Positions 7,738 through 14,517 of a stretch of 14,517 bases of DNA are shown in pieces. Where the stretch lies: the NCBI GenBank assembly GCA_027348305.1, contig DAIEPS010000022.1, forward strand, positions 1 through 14,517. Reading direction: 5' to 3'. Position numbers and translations under genes: made by a program. The notes beneath the pieces are model-generated. The model did no database searches. It saw only the letters and a list, made by a program, of their open reading frames with translations, and was not told where the DNA came from. This DNA comes from Anaerolineaceae bacterium (GTDB taxonomy: Bacteria; Chloroflexota; Anaerolineae; Anaerolineales; Anaerolineaceae). Position 1 is the stretch's first letter; each line of letters starts with the position of its first letter.

Positions 7738-7785
7738 TTGTATCATTGTTTGATTGTATCTTTGTATTATTGTATCATTGTATAT
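7738..7785. repeat. Six tandem 8-bp units (TTGTATCA consensus), likely operator array
   Basis: Uninterrupted octamers TTGTATCA, TTGTTTGA, TTGTATCT, TTGTATTA, TTGTATCA and TTGTATAT fill 48 bp. Read on the minus strand each gives TGATACAA-like units, so the array contains the gntR -10 (TACAAT) and part of its leader. The TTGTAT/ATACAA half-site resembles AT-rich GntR-type operators; regulator binding is inferred. Confidence 0.8.
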
Positions 7786-7796
7786 ATTTCTGTCAA
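7769..7796 (-). promoter_or_regulatory. Promoter of the gntR-slipin-ABC operon
   Basis: On the minus strand a perfect -35 TTGACA (7796-7791) is followed after 16 bp by TACAAT (7774-7769), one mismatch from the -10 consensus. The -35 lies in the left arm of the inverted repeat and the -10 in the octamer array, so a bound repressor would block it directly. Confidence 0.7.
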
Positions 7797-7822
7797 GGGT
7801 GTCTTGACAGAAATATATACAA
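7778..7822. repeat. Perfect inverted repeat, 20-bp arms, 5-bp spacer
   Basis: TTGTATATATTTCTGTCAAG (7778-7797) and its exact reverse complement (7803-7822) flank GGTGT. Both arms contain TTGACA reading outward, one towards gntR, one towards rubrerythrin. It lies between divergent genes and lacks a T-tract, so an operator is more likely than a terminator. Confidence 0.85.
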
Positions 7823-7919
7823 GAGTTTGGATACCCAAATTCGCCGATTAATGGGTTAAAATAAACTTATCCAAATGCAATAAACCTTTAACCATACAAA
7901 ATGAATAAGGAGAATGACC

Positions 7920-8417
7920 ATGACTAAAACTTATGATGATCTGATGGCAGCTTTTGCTGGAGAAAGCCAGGCCAACCGCAAGTACCTTGCATTTGCCAAA
8001 AAAGCCGACGACGAAGGTTATGCCCAGGTGGCCCGCCTCTTCCGCGCGGCGGCTGCAGCCGAAACCGTTCACGCGCTCACTCACTTCCGCACTGCGGGTG
8101 AAATTAAAAGCACCGAAGAAAACCTCAAAGCCGCCATTGCAGGTGAGCATTATGAAAACTCTGAAATGTACCCCGCCTTCATGAAGGACGCCGAAGCCGA
8201 AGGCGACGCCAAAGCCCTCAAGAGTTTCACCTGGGCGAATGAAGCCGAGAAAATTCACGAAATGCTTTACAAAGAGGCCCTTGAAACGCTTGGCAAACCT
8301 GGCGACACCTACGATTACTACATTTGTCCCATCTGCGGATACACCCATGCCCGCACCGCACCTGATAAATGCCCTGTCTGCGGCACCCTTGGCAGCAAAT
8401 TCGAGAAGATCAGTTAA
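7920..8417 (+). CDS. Rubrerythrin
   Basis: A 165-residue non-haem iron peroxidase that reduces hydrogen peroxide in the cytoplasm of anaerobes. The ferritin-like diiron domain (about 1-135) shows the Glu ligand motifs GESQANRKY, AAAETVHALTH, GEHYENSEMYP and EAEKIHEMLY. The C-terminal rubredoxin domain has two CPxCG knuckles (CPICG and CPVCG) that bind one Fe. The start is placed at ATG 7920 because AAGGAG (7907-7912) is 7 nt before it; the ATG at 7914 is only 1 nt from that site. It is transcribed away from gntR and the shared inverted repeat. A TTGACA at 7804-7809 could be its -35, but the matching -10 (TTGGAT) is poor. Confidence 0.95.
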   Translation: MTKTYDDLMAAFAGESQANRKYLAFAKKADDEGYAQVARLFRAAAAAETVHALTHFRTAGEIKSTEENLKAAIAGEHYENSEMYPAFMKDAEAEGDAKALKSFTWANEAEKIHEMLYKEALETLGKPGDTYDYYICPICGYTHARTAPDKCPVCGTLGSKFEKIS

Positions 8418-8431
8418 TTACTCTTTTGGTG

Positions 8432-8461
8432 TTGATGATTTTGATAAAAAAAACGTATAAT
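8432..8461 (+). promoter_or_regulatory. Promoter for the first GYF_2 gene
   Basis: TTGATG (8432-8437), 18 bp, then a perfect TATAAT (8456-8461), 51 nt before the ATG at 8513. It begins just after the rubrerythrin stop, so the membrane protein gene can be expressed independently. Confidence 0.65.
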
Positions 8462-8512
8462 GTTTTAACGATTTGATCATCATCTATTCAGGGGAAACCC
8501 AAGGAGAGGATT

Positions 8513-9169
8513 ATGTGGTATTACACAGTAAATAATCAACAAGTCGGCCCTGTGGACGAAAAAGAGATTAAGAAATTGATCGCCGCAGGAACCATCACCC
8601 ACGCCACCATGGTGTGGACAACAGGCATGGCGACCTGGCTGCCTATTGCGCAGACTGCGCTGGGCACGTTGATGGGATCCGTCCCACCCCCGCCTGTAGG
8701 CACCGTACCTCCTGCTATTTTCGTTGAGAACCCCAAAGTGACCCAGCTTAAAAAACTGTTCACCTGGTTCTGGATAAGTCTGATCGGAATTCTTCTGGGT
8801 GGTGTTGGTGCGATCGCTGCGGCTATTTTGTTTGTCATTATCGTTTACAAATGCTGGCAGTTGGTTCAACACGAAGGCGTGCGCGGCACAGCGGATCAAA
8901 TGGTATCGCGCTGCTTCATCCCCGGCTGGAATTTCTACTGGTACTTCCCTGCCTTACGCGGATTGGCCAAGGAATTCAACGAAAAGTTTGACCGCGAAGC
9001 CATCGCCGGCGAAAAGATCAACCTTGACCTGGTCACCTGGATGCTCATCTGCGCATTCGGCAGCCCGATCACCTTTGGCGTTTCCCTGATCGCATTCATC
9101 ATTCTCTGGATCATGTACACCAACAAGATCAAGAACGCCGCCATCGCTGTTATTCTGTCTCAGAAATAA
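8513..9169 (+). CDS. GYF_2 (DUF4339) domain membrane protein, copy 1
   Basis: A 218-residue protein. Residues 1-50 are a GYF_2 domain: start MWYY, then NQQVGPV, and VWTTGMATW at 34-42. A proline-rich linker (SVPPPPVGTVPP, about 56-67) leads to a membrane part with helices near 83-112 and 172-203. Between them is a conserved aromatic motif, FIPGWNFYWYFPALRGLAKEFN. GYF folds usually bind proline-rich peptides, so the domain may contact its own or a paralogue's linker; that is inference. GGAGAGG precedes the ATG. It has its own promoter and terminator and is homologous to the next gene. Function unknown. Confidence 0.75.
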   Translation: MWYYTVNNQQVGPVDEKEIKKLIAAGTITHATMVWTTGMATWLPIAQTALGTLMGSVPPPPVGTVPPAIFVENPKVTQLKKLFTWFWISLIGILLGGVGAIAAAILFVIIVYKCWQLVQHEGVRGTADQMVSRCFIPGWNFYWYFPALRGLAKEFNEKFDREAIAGEKINLDLVTWMLICAFGSPITFGVSLIAFIILWIMYTNKIKNAAIAVILSQK

Positions 9170-9186
9170 TTTTCACGGATCAAATT

Positions 9187-9230
9187 AAAAAAGCCCGCAC
9201 CGGTGAATTTCTCCGAAGCGGGCTTTTTTT
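9187..9230 (+). terminator. Intrinsic terminator after GYF_2 copy 1
   Basis: AAAAAAGCCCGC (9187-9198) pairs with GCGGGCTTTTTT (9218-9229). A 19-nt loop can form a small inner CGG/CCG pairing. It ends in seven Ts. Confidence 0.92.
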
Positions 9231-9307
9231 GCACTTTTTACTCAATTCGCACGTATATTTGATATATAAAAATTTTCCAATTTATTCAAACAAAAAGAGG
9301 TGGATTC

Positions 9308-9994
9308 ATGTGGTATTACAGTTTTCAAAATCAACAAGTTGGCCCCGTGGAAGAAGATGCCATCAGCGGTTTGGTGGCTGAACAAAAGATCAACAGCACC
9401 ACCCTGGTGTGGACGCAAGGTATGCCCACCTGGCAGGCTGCAGGTTCAACCGTTTTGGCAAAATTCCTGCCCCAGGCGGCCATTGCCCCGGCAGCGGTAC
9501 CTCCTGCTGTCGCTCCCGCGTATGCGGTTTCGTACAAAACCCCTGAAATGGAAGTCAAAGAGATGAATGATCTCTTCCTGTGGTTTTGGATCTGCCTGGC
9601 GGGAAGTGTAGTTACATTTGGACTGAGCGCCATTGCTTCGATGGTATTGTTTTACATCATCCTTTACCGCAACTGGAAGTTGATCCAGGATGGATATGCT
9701 CGCACCACGCCAGGCAGAGCAGTTGGGTTCCAGTTCATCCCATTCTTTAATTTGTACTGGATTTTCGAAGCTTATCCTGGGCTGATCCGCGACACCAATG
9801 CTTTCATTCAGCGCCACGGGCTGCCGATCAAGATGCAGGATGCCGGGTTGGCTACCGCTTTTTGTATCCTTACCCTGTTGTGCCTCGTGCCTTATTTGAA
9901 TATTGCGACCGGCATCGCTTTATTAGTGATCCAGATCATCCTGGCCAAAAACCTTCGCGACTCGGCTGTCGCCTTGATCCAAAACAGAAAATAA
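9308..9994 (+). CDS. GYF_2 (DUF4339) domain membrane protein, copy 2
   Basis: A 228-residue paralogue of the gene before it: 26 of the first 50 residues are identical (MWYY, NQQVGPV, VWTQGMPTW). The linker is Ala/Pro-rich rather than polyproline (IAPAAVPPAVAPAYA, about 59-73). The membrane part again has helices near 88-122 and 180-212, separated by FIPFFNLYWIFEAYPGLIRDTN, which matches the copy 1 motif (FIPxxNxYWxFxAxxGL). An AAAGAGG site lies before the ATG. It is separated from copy 1 by a strong terminator, so it must have its own promoter; the AT-rich 9240-9290 region has TATATT (9254-9259) but no clear -35. Function unknown. Confidence 0.75.
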   Translation: MWYYSFQNQQVGPVEEDAISGLVAEQKINSTTLVWTQGMPTWQAAGSTVLAKFLPQAAIAPAAVPPAVAPAYAVSYKTPEMEVKEMNDLFLWFWICLAGSVVTFGLSAIASMVLFYIILYRNWKLIQDGYARTTPGRAVGFQFIPFFNLYWIFEAYPGLIRDTNAFIQRHGLPIKMQDAGLATAFCILTLLCLVPYLNIATGIALLVIQIILAKNLRDSAVALIQNRK

Positions 9995-10011
9995 TCGTTA
10001 TAAACTCAAAT

Positions 10012-10041
10012 AAAAACCGACCTGTAAAAAGGTCGGTTTTT
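10012..10041. terminator. Bidirectional terminator between GYF_2 copy 2 and nitroreductase
   Basis: AAAAACCGACC (10012-10022) pairs perfectly with GGTCGGTTTTT (10031-10041) around an 8-nt loop. T-run on one side and A-run on the other let it serve both converging genes. Confidence 0.9.
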
Positions 10042-10059
10042 CATCATGCTTCAGATTAA

Positions 10060-10854
10060 TTATTTTGCAGAACTGTTATTCCAGGCGTCGATCCATTCCC
10101 TGGAGGAACGGTTCATTTCTATGGAAAAGTCAGCCACAAATTTTCTGAAATAATTATTCCTGGCCAGCGTTTTTGCGGCTTCCTCAAGTGAAAGCTGTGG
10201 ATAGGCATGCGCCGCAGTGGGTTCAACCATTTTGACAAAGTCTTCAGAACTGAGCCTGCGGTATTTGTCTTTAAAAACCACATATTGAGGGTCGAAGCGC
10301 GAGGTCAGGCGGTTCTCTTCTTTAACCACAAATGGGCGGCCGAAAACCAGCAGGGTGATGGGCAGGGTATAGCGGGGCAGGTTGAACATCTCGCGGTGGA
10401 GCTCGGCGTTTTCGAGGATATCGCCGATATAACAGGAACCAATGCCCAGTGATTCAGCCGCGATCACGGCGGTCTGCGCGGCGATCAATGCGTCACAGCT
10501 TGCCAGCAGCAGATCACCATCGCCGGGCTGGCGGGGGGTGATCCCTTTTTCTTTGCAGGCGGATTCCACGTTGCTGAAGTTGTAGAAGTCAAAATACCTT
10601 TGATAATCCGCCACAAAAAGCAAGACCCAGGGGGCGGTGGCAATGAAGGGTTGATCATCGCAGGTGACTGCCAGGCGCGCTTTCAGGGCAGGGTCTTCCA
10701 CCTCAATGATGGAATAAAGCATCATGTTGCCCGCGGTGGGTGCGCGCAGGGTGGCGTGCAGAATGGCTTGTTTTTCTTCCGCGGTCAAAGGTGTCGTGGC
10801 GTATTTGCGAATTGACCTGCGGTTTTCGATGACTTTCAATGTCTCATTAAGCAT
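10060..10854 (-). CDS. Nitroreductase family protein (NfsA/FRP-like)
   Basis: A 264-residue FMN-dependent NAD(P)H oxidoreductase. It has the N-terminal FMN-phosphate motif RRSIRKY (12-18), PTAGN (39-43), a hydrophobic dimer core (APWVLLFVADY) and ESLGIGSCYIGDI near 134-146. The length and the extended C-terminal part resemble the NfsA/FRP subgroup rather than the short ~200-residue NfsB group. The natural substrate may be a flavin, quinone or nitro compound and cannot be fixed from sequence. The start is placed at ATG 10854 because GGAGGG (10869-10864) is 9 nt upstream. The 27 residues further upstream in frame look unrelated to the family. It is divergent from the methyltransferase gene. Confidence 0.88.
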   Translation of the reverse strand: MLNETLKVIENRRSIRKYATTPLTAEEKQAILHATLRAPTAGNMMLYSIIEVEDPALKARLAVTCDDQPFIATAPWVLLFVADYQRYFDFYNFSNVESACKEKGITPRQPGDGDLLLASCDALIAAQTAVIAAESLGIGSCYIGDILENAELHREMFNLPRYTLPITLLVFGRPFVVKEENRLTSRFDPQYVVFKDKYRRLSSEDFVKMVEPTAAHAYPQLSLEEAAKTLARNNYFRKFVADFSIEMNRSSREWIDAWNNSSAK

Positions 10855-10969
10855 GATTTCAAACCCTCCAAATTGGTTTACCCCTGTTGCTTGAATTTCA
10901 CGAAGAATTATGGTTTCCCTTTTTGATATTATCATATTTCGTCATATCCTTGAGAAGGCGTGGATAAGT

Positions 10970-10975
10970 TACAAT
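10970..10975 (+). promoter_or_regulatory. Possible -10 element of the methyltransferase gene
   Basis: TACAAT ends 7 nt before the ATG at 10983. No good -35 is found at 16-18 bp. If used, transcription would start at or next to the ATG, giving a leaderless mRNA, which fits the lack of a Shine-Dalgarno there. Confidence 0.4.
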
Positions 10976-10982
10976 TAAGCTC

Positions 10983-11993
10983 ATGACTGATGAAACTGAT
11001 ACTCAAATCCGTGAACTATTGCTCAATGCCTTGAGCAAAAGACAGCCCATGATCCCTCCCGGGCACGACGGCGCCATCCGCCTTTTCAATGGGTTCTACG
11101 AAGGTGAACGCAACCTTGTGGCGGATCTTTACGGCAGCACGCTCGTACTTTTCAGCCATGCTGAAAACGAAGAGGATTCGATTGTGCTCTCACAGGAGGC
11201 GCGGGATATTTACCTCGAAGCCCTGCCGTGGATCAAATGTGTGGTTGTGAAGTATCACAATGCCCGCGATAAAGAACTGAAAAACGGGGTGATCACTTTT
11301 GGCAGTCACCTTGACGAGAATATTGTTGAACACGGCATCAAGTACGCCGTGGATCTAAAGTTAAACCAGGATGCCAGTTTTTATCTCGACACGCGAAACC
11401 TGCGCAAATGGATCATGGACCATACTGCGGGGATGCAGGTACTCAATACTTTTGCCTACACCGGCAGCCTGGGGCTGGCGGCCCTTGCTGGCGGGGCAGC
11501 GAGTGTTTTTCAGCTTGACCGAAATCGCAAATTCCTTGACCTCGCCAGACGGTCTGCCATGCTCAACCGATTCGACCTTGGCAAAATGAAACTGGCCGCA
11601 GTTGATTTTTTTGTGGGCGTCGGACAGCTCAAACGCAGCAGCACCTTTTATGATCTGGTCATCCTCGATCCGCCCTTTTTCTCTGTGACCGAAAAGGGGA
11701 TGGTGGATCAGGCTAAAGAGAGCCACCGTCTGGTAAACAAAGTTCGGCCCCTGCTGCGAGACGGCGGACGCATCGTCGCCATAAATAACTCGCTTTTTCT
11801 TGAGGGGATTGAATACATGCGGTCGCTTGAGGCGCTTGGCCAGGACGGCTTTGTTGAGATCGATGAGGTCATCCCCGTGCCTGAAGACATTACAGGTTTC
11901 CCTGAGACGATCCTTGGCAAACCGCCCATTGACCCCGCACCCTTCAACCACCCCACGAAGATCGTGGTGCTCAAAGTCAAACGTAAAGCATAA
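10983..11993 (+). CDS. Class I SAM-dependent methyltransferase (RlmI/RlmK-like)
   Basis: A 336-residue Rossmann-fold methyltransferase. The N-terminal ~125 residues include a small beta-rich region (IRLFNGFYEGERNLVADLYG). The hallmark NQDASFYLDTRNLRKW (128-143), SAM motif I NTFAYTGSLGLAAL (155-168), acidic motif II residue D179 and catalytic-type LDPPFF (228-233) place it with the RlmI/RlmK 23S rRNA methyltransferase group. The PUA domain of RlmI is not evident, so the target, probably rRNA, is uncertain. No ribosome site precedes the ATG. Its 3' end overlaps the convergent kinase gene by 17 bp. Confidence 0.8.
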   Translation: MTDETDTQIRELLLNALSKRQPMIPPGHDGAIRLFNGFYEGERNLVADLYGSTLVLFSHAENEEDSIVLSQEARDIYLEALPWIKCVVVKYHNARDKELKNGVITFGSHLDENIVEHGIKYAVDLKLNQDASFYLDTRNLRKWIMDHTAGMQVLNTFAYTGSLGLAALAGGAASVFQLDRNRKFLDLARRSAMLNRFDLGKMKLAAVDFFVGVGQLKRSSTFYDLVILDPPFFSVTEKGMVDQAKESHRLVNKVRPLLRDGGRIVAINNSLFLEGIEYMRSLEALGQDGFVEIDEVIPVPEDITGFPETILGKPPIDPAPFNHPTKIVVLKVKRKA

Positions 11994-12984
11994 TTTTTTC
12001 TAGAAATAATTGCAACCAACCTGGGACGGCATCTGCTTCTTTCGAGCGGTGAGGTTCCGGCAGGCTTGACACCACCATGTGCCAGGTGAGCGCCCGGTTG
12101 ATTCTGCCCAACGTCATGGCCAGATCTAATGCTTTGTGTAATTGGTCGAGTGACGTGTATTCCTGCCATTCTCTCAGATAAAGGTCTTCAAGCTCAAGTA
12201 GTTCTGGCGCATTCTCAGCGAGTTCAAAACGATAGGCAATTGAACGCATGGTGACGACCAGGGTGAAAAAGGGATGGGCGATGAAAGATTCTGCCCAATC
12301 AAAAAACCTGTAGTCGTTTTGAAGCACGAAGATGTTGCCGTCATGAAAGTCGTCATGCTGTAATGTTTCTGGAATATTGAATTGGGCCAGCATATCGCAA
12401 AGCGTTTGGATTTTAGGCAGTACACCCACGAGCGATTCGTATTCAGCCGGTGACAGCCCATCAGGCTGCCCGATACACATGGCATCGCGGTCTGCGGCCA
12501 ACTGTTGCGCCAGCCCAGGCAGCATTTGCAGTCTGCGGTCATGAACTCCCAGCCTCAATAATTCCTGTTGATGCGGGATCATGGCTTGCTGGAACCGGGC
12601 ATACACCGGGAGTATTTTCTTCCAATAATTAAGAGACGAGTCGTTTTCCAAAACCTGGCGCAATGTTGTTCCGCCGTCTGGCATCAGCATCCAACCGCGG
12701 CCTGGCTCAATTTCAATCACGGGTTGAATGAGATCGGGCTGCCAGAGAGATAGCTGCCGGGTGAGCGGCGGTTCATACCCCAATGCCGGACATAGTGCTT
12801 TGAAATAATACTTCCCCTGCGTGGTCGGTACACAATAAACCACTGACCACGGTGCCGAACGGACAAGAAGGGGCTTTTCCGATATCTCAAGATCGTGTTT
12901 TGCCAGGCTGATGCGTAGCCAGGCATACATTTCTTCAAGCCAATTCTTATCTTCCCAGGGTAGTAACTTGTTTTCTTCAGACAT
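11977..12984 (-). CDS. Aminoglycoside phosphotransferase (APH)-fold kinase
   Basis: A 335-residue member of the APH/choline kinase fold. Visible are a probable ATP-binding lysine in KYYFKAL (K62), the hinge-like GWMLMPDGG (97-105), the catalytic loop HDDFHDGN (210-217) and the metal-binding DWAES (229-233). Such enzymes phosphorylate small molecules; drug resistance is not implied, since the sequence does not resemble a named resistance subclass and no mobile element is nearby. TAGGATCAC before the ATG is a plausible ribosome site. The stop lies inside the 3' end of the convergent methyltransferase gene, and there is no terminator between them. Substrate unknown. Confidence 0.8.
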   Translation of the reverse strand: MSEENKLLPWEDKNWLEEMYAWLRISLAKHDLEISEKPLLVRSAPWSVVYCVPTTQGKYYFKALCPALGYEPPLTRQLSLWQPDLIQPVIEIEPGRGWMLMPDGGTTLRQVLENDSSLNYWKKILPVYARFQQAMIPHQQELLRLGVHDRRLQMLPGLAQQLAADRDAMCIGQPDGLSPAEYESLVGVLPKIQTLCDMLAQFNIPETLQHDDFHDGNIFVLQNDYRFFDWAESFIAHPFFTLVVTMRSIAYRFELAENAPELLELEDLYLREWQEYTSLDQLHKALDLAMTLGRINRALTWHMVVSSLPEPHRSKEADAVPGWLQLFLEKIMLYV

Positions 12985-13204
12985 GTGATCCTAATAAGTA
13001 ACTCAATTGGTGATTGGGCGCACGGAAGAAGAACCAGTGCATAATTCCATATTTTTCCAATTATGCCATGGACTATGGCAAAAGCGTTTGAAAATTAAAT
13101 TGTTATTAAATAGTTGCCTGTTTCATGTGGACATTTTTATTGTATGATATTAAGCACGAGACGATTTATTGGTAGATTTATCTAGTACATTTGAGGCAAA
13201 GGTG

Positions 13205-13972
13205 ATGATAAACGAACGAATTCCTGCGCTTTTTATTGGGCACGGAAGTCCGTTGAACGCTATTGAAGAGAACGAATACAATCGAACCTGGCATCATATT
13301 GGTAAGTCCATTCCAACACCCAACGCCATCCTTTCAATTTCAGCCCACTGGCAAACCAAGAAGATCTCCATAACCGGTGACCAACATCCGCAAACCATTC
13401 ATGACTTTTGGGGATTCCCACAGGAATTGTTTGCCGTGGAATACCGCGCACCGGGCTCTGTCGACCTGGTTGAGCGCGTCAAGCAGATCCTTCCAGAAGC
13501 GGAAGTCGATCAAAAGTGGGGTTTGGATCATGGCACTTGGGCCGTTTTAAACCCCATGTTTCCAGAAGCGAATATCCCAGTGGTACAGCTCAGTCTGGCA
13601 CAATCGCTTGGCTTTGAAGCGCATTACGCCATTGGGCAGGCTTTGCGTCCCCTGCGTGATGAAGGGGTATTGATTCTTGGCAGCGGAAACCTCGTTCATA
13701 ACCTTCGCGAAGCGGTTTTTCGTGATGCTGGTTTTGATTGGGCCGTTGAATATGACGGGATGGTAAAAGAATGGTTAATGAACCGCGAAAATGACAAAGT
13801 CATTGGCATAAATGGACACGGCAAAGCGGCCATGCTCTCAGTGAACAGCGGCGAACATTATATACCTCTGTTATATGCATTGGGGGTCAGCGACCCGGAT
13901 GAACCCATCCAATTCTTCAGCGAAAAAGTGACGCTTGGCTCGATCTCGATGCGCTGTGTGAAATTCGGATAA
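13205..13972 (+). CDS. DODA-type extradiol ring-cleavage dioxygenase (YgiD-like)
   Basis: A 255-residue class III extradiol dioxygenase of the 4,5-DOPA dioxygenase/YgiD group. It has ALFIGHGSPLNAI (metal ligand H13), ISAHW (H48), DHGTWAVL, GSGNLVHNLR (another His ligand), GEHYIPLLYALG and the family end SMRCVKFG. YgiD relatives are metal-dependent (zinc in E. coli) and open catechol rings with oxygen, unexpected beside anaerobe genes, so the physiological substrate is open. The start is placed at ATG 13205, 8 nt after GAGG (13193-13196); a TTG at 13169 opens the same frame but adds residues foreign to the family. The AT-rich 12985-13204 region upstream holds a TATGAT (13143-13148) as a possible -10 without a good -35, and nothing else recognised. 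Confidence 0.88.
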   Translation: MINERIPALFIGHGSPLNAIEENEYNRTWHHIGKSIPTPNAILSISAHWQTKKISITGDQHPQTIHDFWGFPQELFAVEYRAPGSVDLVERVKQILPEAEVDQKWGLDHGTWAVLNPMFPEANIPVVQLSLAQSLGFEAHYAIGQALRPLRDEGVLILGSGNLVHNLREAVFRDAGFDWAVEYDGMVKEWLMNRENDKVIGINGHGKAAMLSVNSGEHYIPLLYALGVSDPDEPIQFFSEKVTLGSISMRCVKFG

Positions 13973-13986
13973 TAAATTGATCAGGT

Positions 13987-14517
13987 TTATTTGGACGAGT
14001 TTAGAGCTTTCACCCGGTTGCGTCCTTCTTCTTTGGCAGTGTAAAGCGCCCAGTCCGCAGCGCGGATCAGTTCGTCCACGGTTTTTCCATTCTGCGGGTA
14101 GGTGGCTATCCCTACGGTAATCGTCGTGGATACTTCTTTCTGGTTTGCCACGACCGCAAGACGCGAAAAGTTTTCCCTGATCTCTTCAGCTTTTTTTACC
14201 GCGTTTTCCTGGTCCATACCCGGAAAAACGAGCATGATCTCGTCGCCGCCAAAACGGGCGGCCAGGTCTTCTTCACGAATGGTGCTCAGAATATAATGGC
14301 TGAAGGATTTAAGTAACAGATCACCATATTGATGACCAAAGTTATCGTTGATCTTTTTAAAATGGTCAATATCGATCATCGCCAGGCTGATGGGCTTCTT
14401 TTCACGATGCGCCCGTGAGAATTCTTTATCTAGGATCTCATCGATGTGGCGGTTATACAAGCCGGTGAGTGAATCGTGCAAAGCCATTTGCTCAAGTTTT
14501 TTCTGTAATAACTTGTT
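13987..14517 (-). CDS. GGDEF-domain diguanylate cyclase, 5' end outside window
   Basis: C-terminal catalytic domain of a cyclic di-GMP synthase. The frame stays open to the window edge, reading NKLLQKKLEQMALHDSLTGL: a coiled-coil linker running into the domain, so the ATG at 14487 is internal and an N-terminal sensor part is missing. Key elements are DxLTGLYNR, the metal-site D of MIDIDHFK, the active-site GGDEI (Ile in place of the usual final Phe) and the inhibitory I-site REED exactly five residues before it, so product feedback is expected. It is followed by TVGIA and ADWALYTAKEEGRNRV, typical of the domain end. The stop is 14 bp from the convergent dioxygenase stop. Confidence 0.93.
   Translation of the reverse strand, partial: NKLLQKKLEQMALHDSLTGLYNRHIDEILDKEFSRAHREKKPISLAMIDIDHFKKINDNFGHQYGDLLLKSFSHYILSTIREEDLAARFGGDEIMLVFPGMDQENAVKKAEEIRENFSRLAVVANQKEVSTTITVGIATYPQNGKTVDELIRAADWALYTAKEEGRNRVKALNSSK

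Noticed and set aside
7778..7822. Inverted repeat as a transcription terminator
   Set aside because: It lies between divergent genes, has no T-tract on either side and contains a promoter -35.
10855..10935. N-terminal extension of the nitroreductase
   Set aside because: A good Shine-Dalgarno lies inside it in front of the ATG at 10854, and the residues do not resemble the family.
10959..10967. DnaA-box-like TTATCCACG on the minus strand, with other one-mismatch boxes near 640 and 10197
   Set aside because: They are isolated, imperfect and not clustered, so they do not make an origin.
11997..12010. Second copy of TTTCTAGAAATAAT also seen at 708-721
   Set aside because: A 14-base match is expected about once by chance in a window this size, and this copy lies in the 3' end of the kinase coding region and is not a full palindrome.
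11977..12984. Antibiotic-resistance aminoglycoside kinase, possibly paired with an rRNA methyltransferase
   Set aside because: Only the general APH fold motifs are present, the neighbouring methyltransferase is RlmI-like housekeeping type, and there is no mobile context.
13119..13134. A third parS-like sequence (TGTTTCATGTGGACAT)
   Set aside because: It differs from the parS palindrome at five or more of 16 positions and is not a palindrome.

Overview
The window looks like a piece of chromosome from an anaerobic bacterium of moderate GC content. Gene content and protein style best fit Chloroflexota, class Anaerolineae. That assignment is inferred from family resemblance (PEP/pyruvate-binding protein, YhfC-type protease, GYF_2 membrane proteins, rubrerythrin); there is no rRNA to confirm it. 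No insertion sequence, prophage, CRISPR array, tRNA or rRNA is visible.

Left part (1-4300): the 3' part of dnaN (its 5' end is scrambled at the window edge), a terminator, a large PEP/pyruvate-binding ATP-grasp protein without the usual phosphohistidine domain, a bidirectional terminator, and a convergent YhfC-family intramembrane protease with a long acidic tail. Between the protease start and the next gene lie two perfect copies of the bacterial centromere parS (TGTTTCACGTGAAACA), 37 bp apart. With dnaN nearby, this suggests an origin-proximal location.

Centre (4286-7822, minus strand): a five-gene operon, read gntR (YtrA type), SPFH/slipin, a small PLDc_N two-helix protein, an ABC ATPase and an ABC-2 permease. 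Spacing is tight, with two 4-nt overlaps. The last three genes match in order and type the yxlE-yxlF-yxlG part of the Bacillus subtilis sigY operon. Its control region is striking: six tandem 8-bp units (consensus TTGTATCA) run into a perfect 20-bp-arm inverted repeat carrying a TTGACA hexamer on each strand. This is most simply read as an autoregulated, possibly divergent, promoter/operator.

Right part (7914-14517): rubrerythrin (peroxide defence), two tandem paralogous GYF_2-domain membrane proteins each closed by its own strong terminator, an NfsA/FRP-like nitroreductase, a divergent RlmI-like SAM methyltransferase (apparently leaderless), an APH-fold kinase overlapping it tail to tail, a DODA-type zinc extradiol dioxygenase, and the C-terminal GGDEF domain of a diguanylate cyclase cut by the window edge.

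Starts were moved inward from the longest frame for gntR, rubrerythrin, nitroreductase and the dioxygenase, because a clear Shine-Dalgarno sequence and family alignment favour an internal codon.
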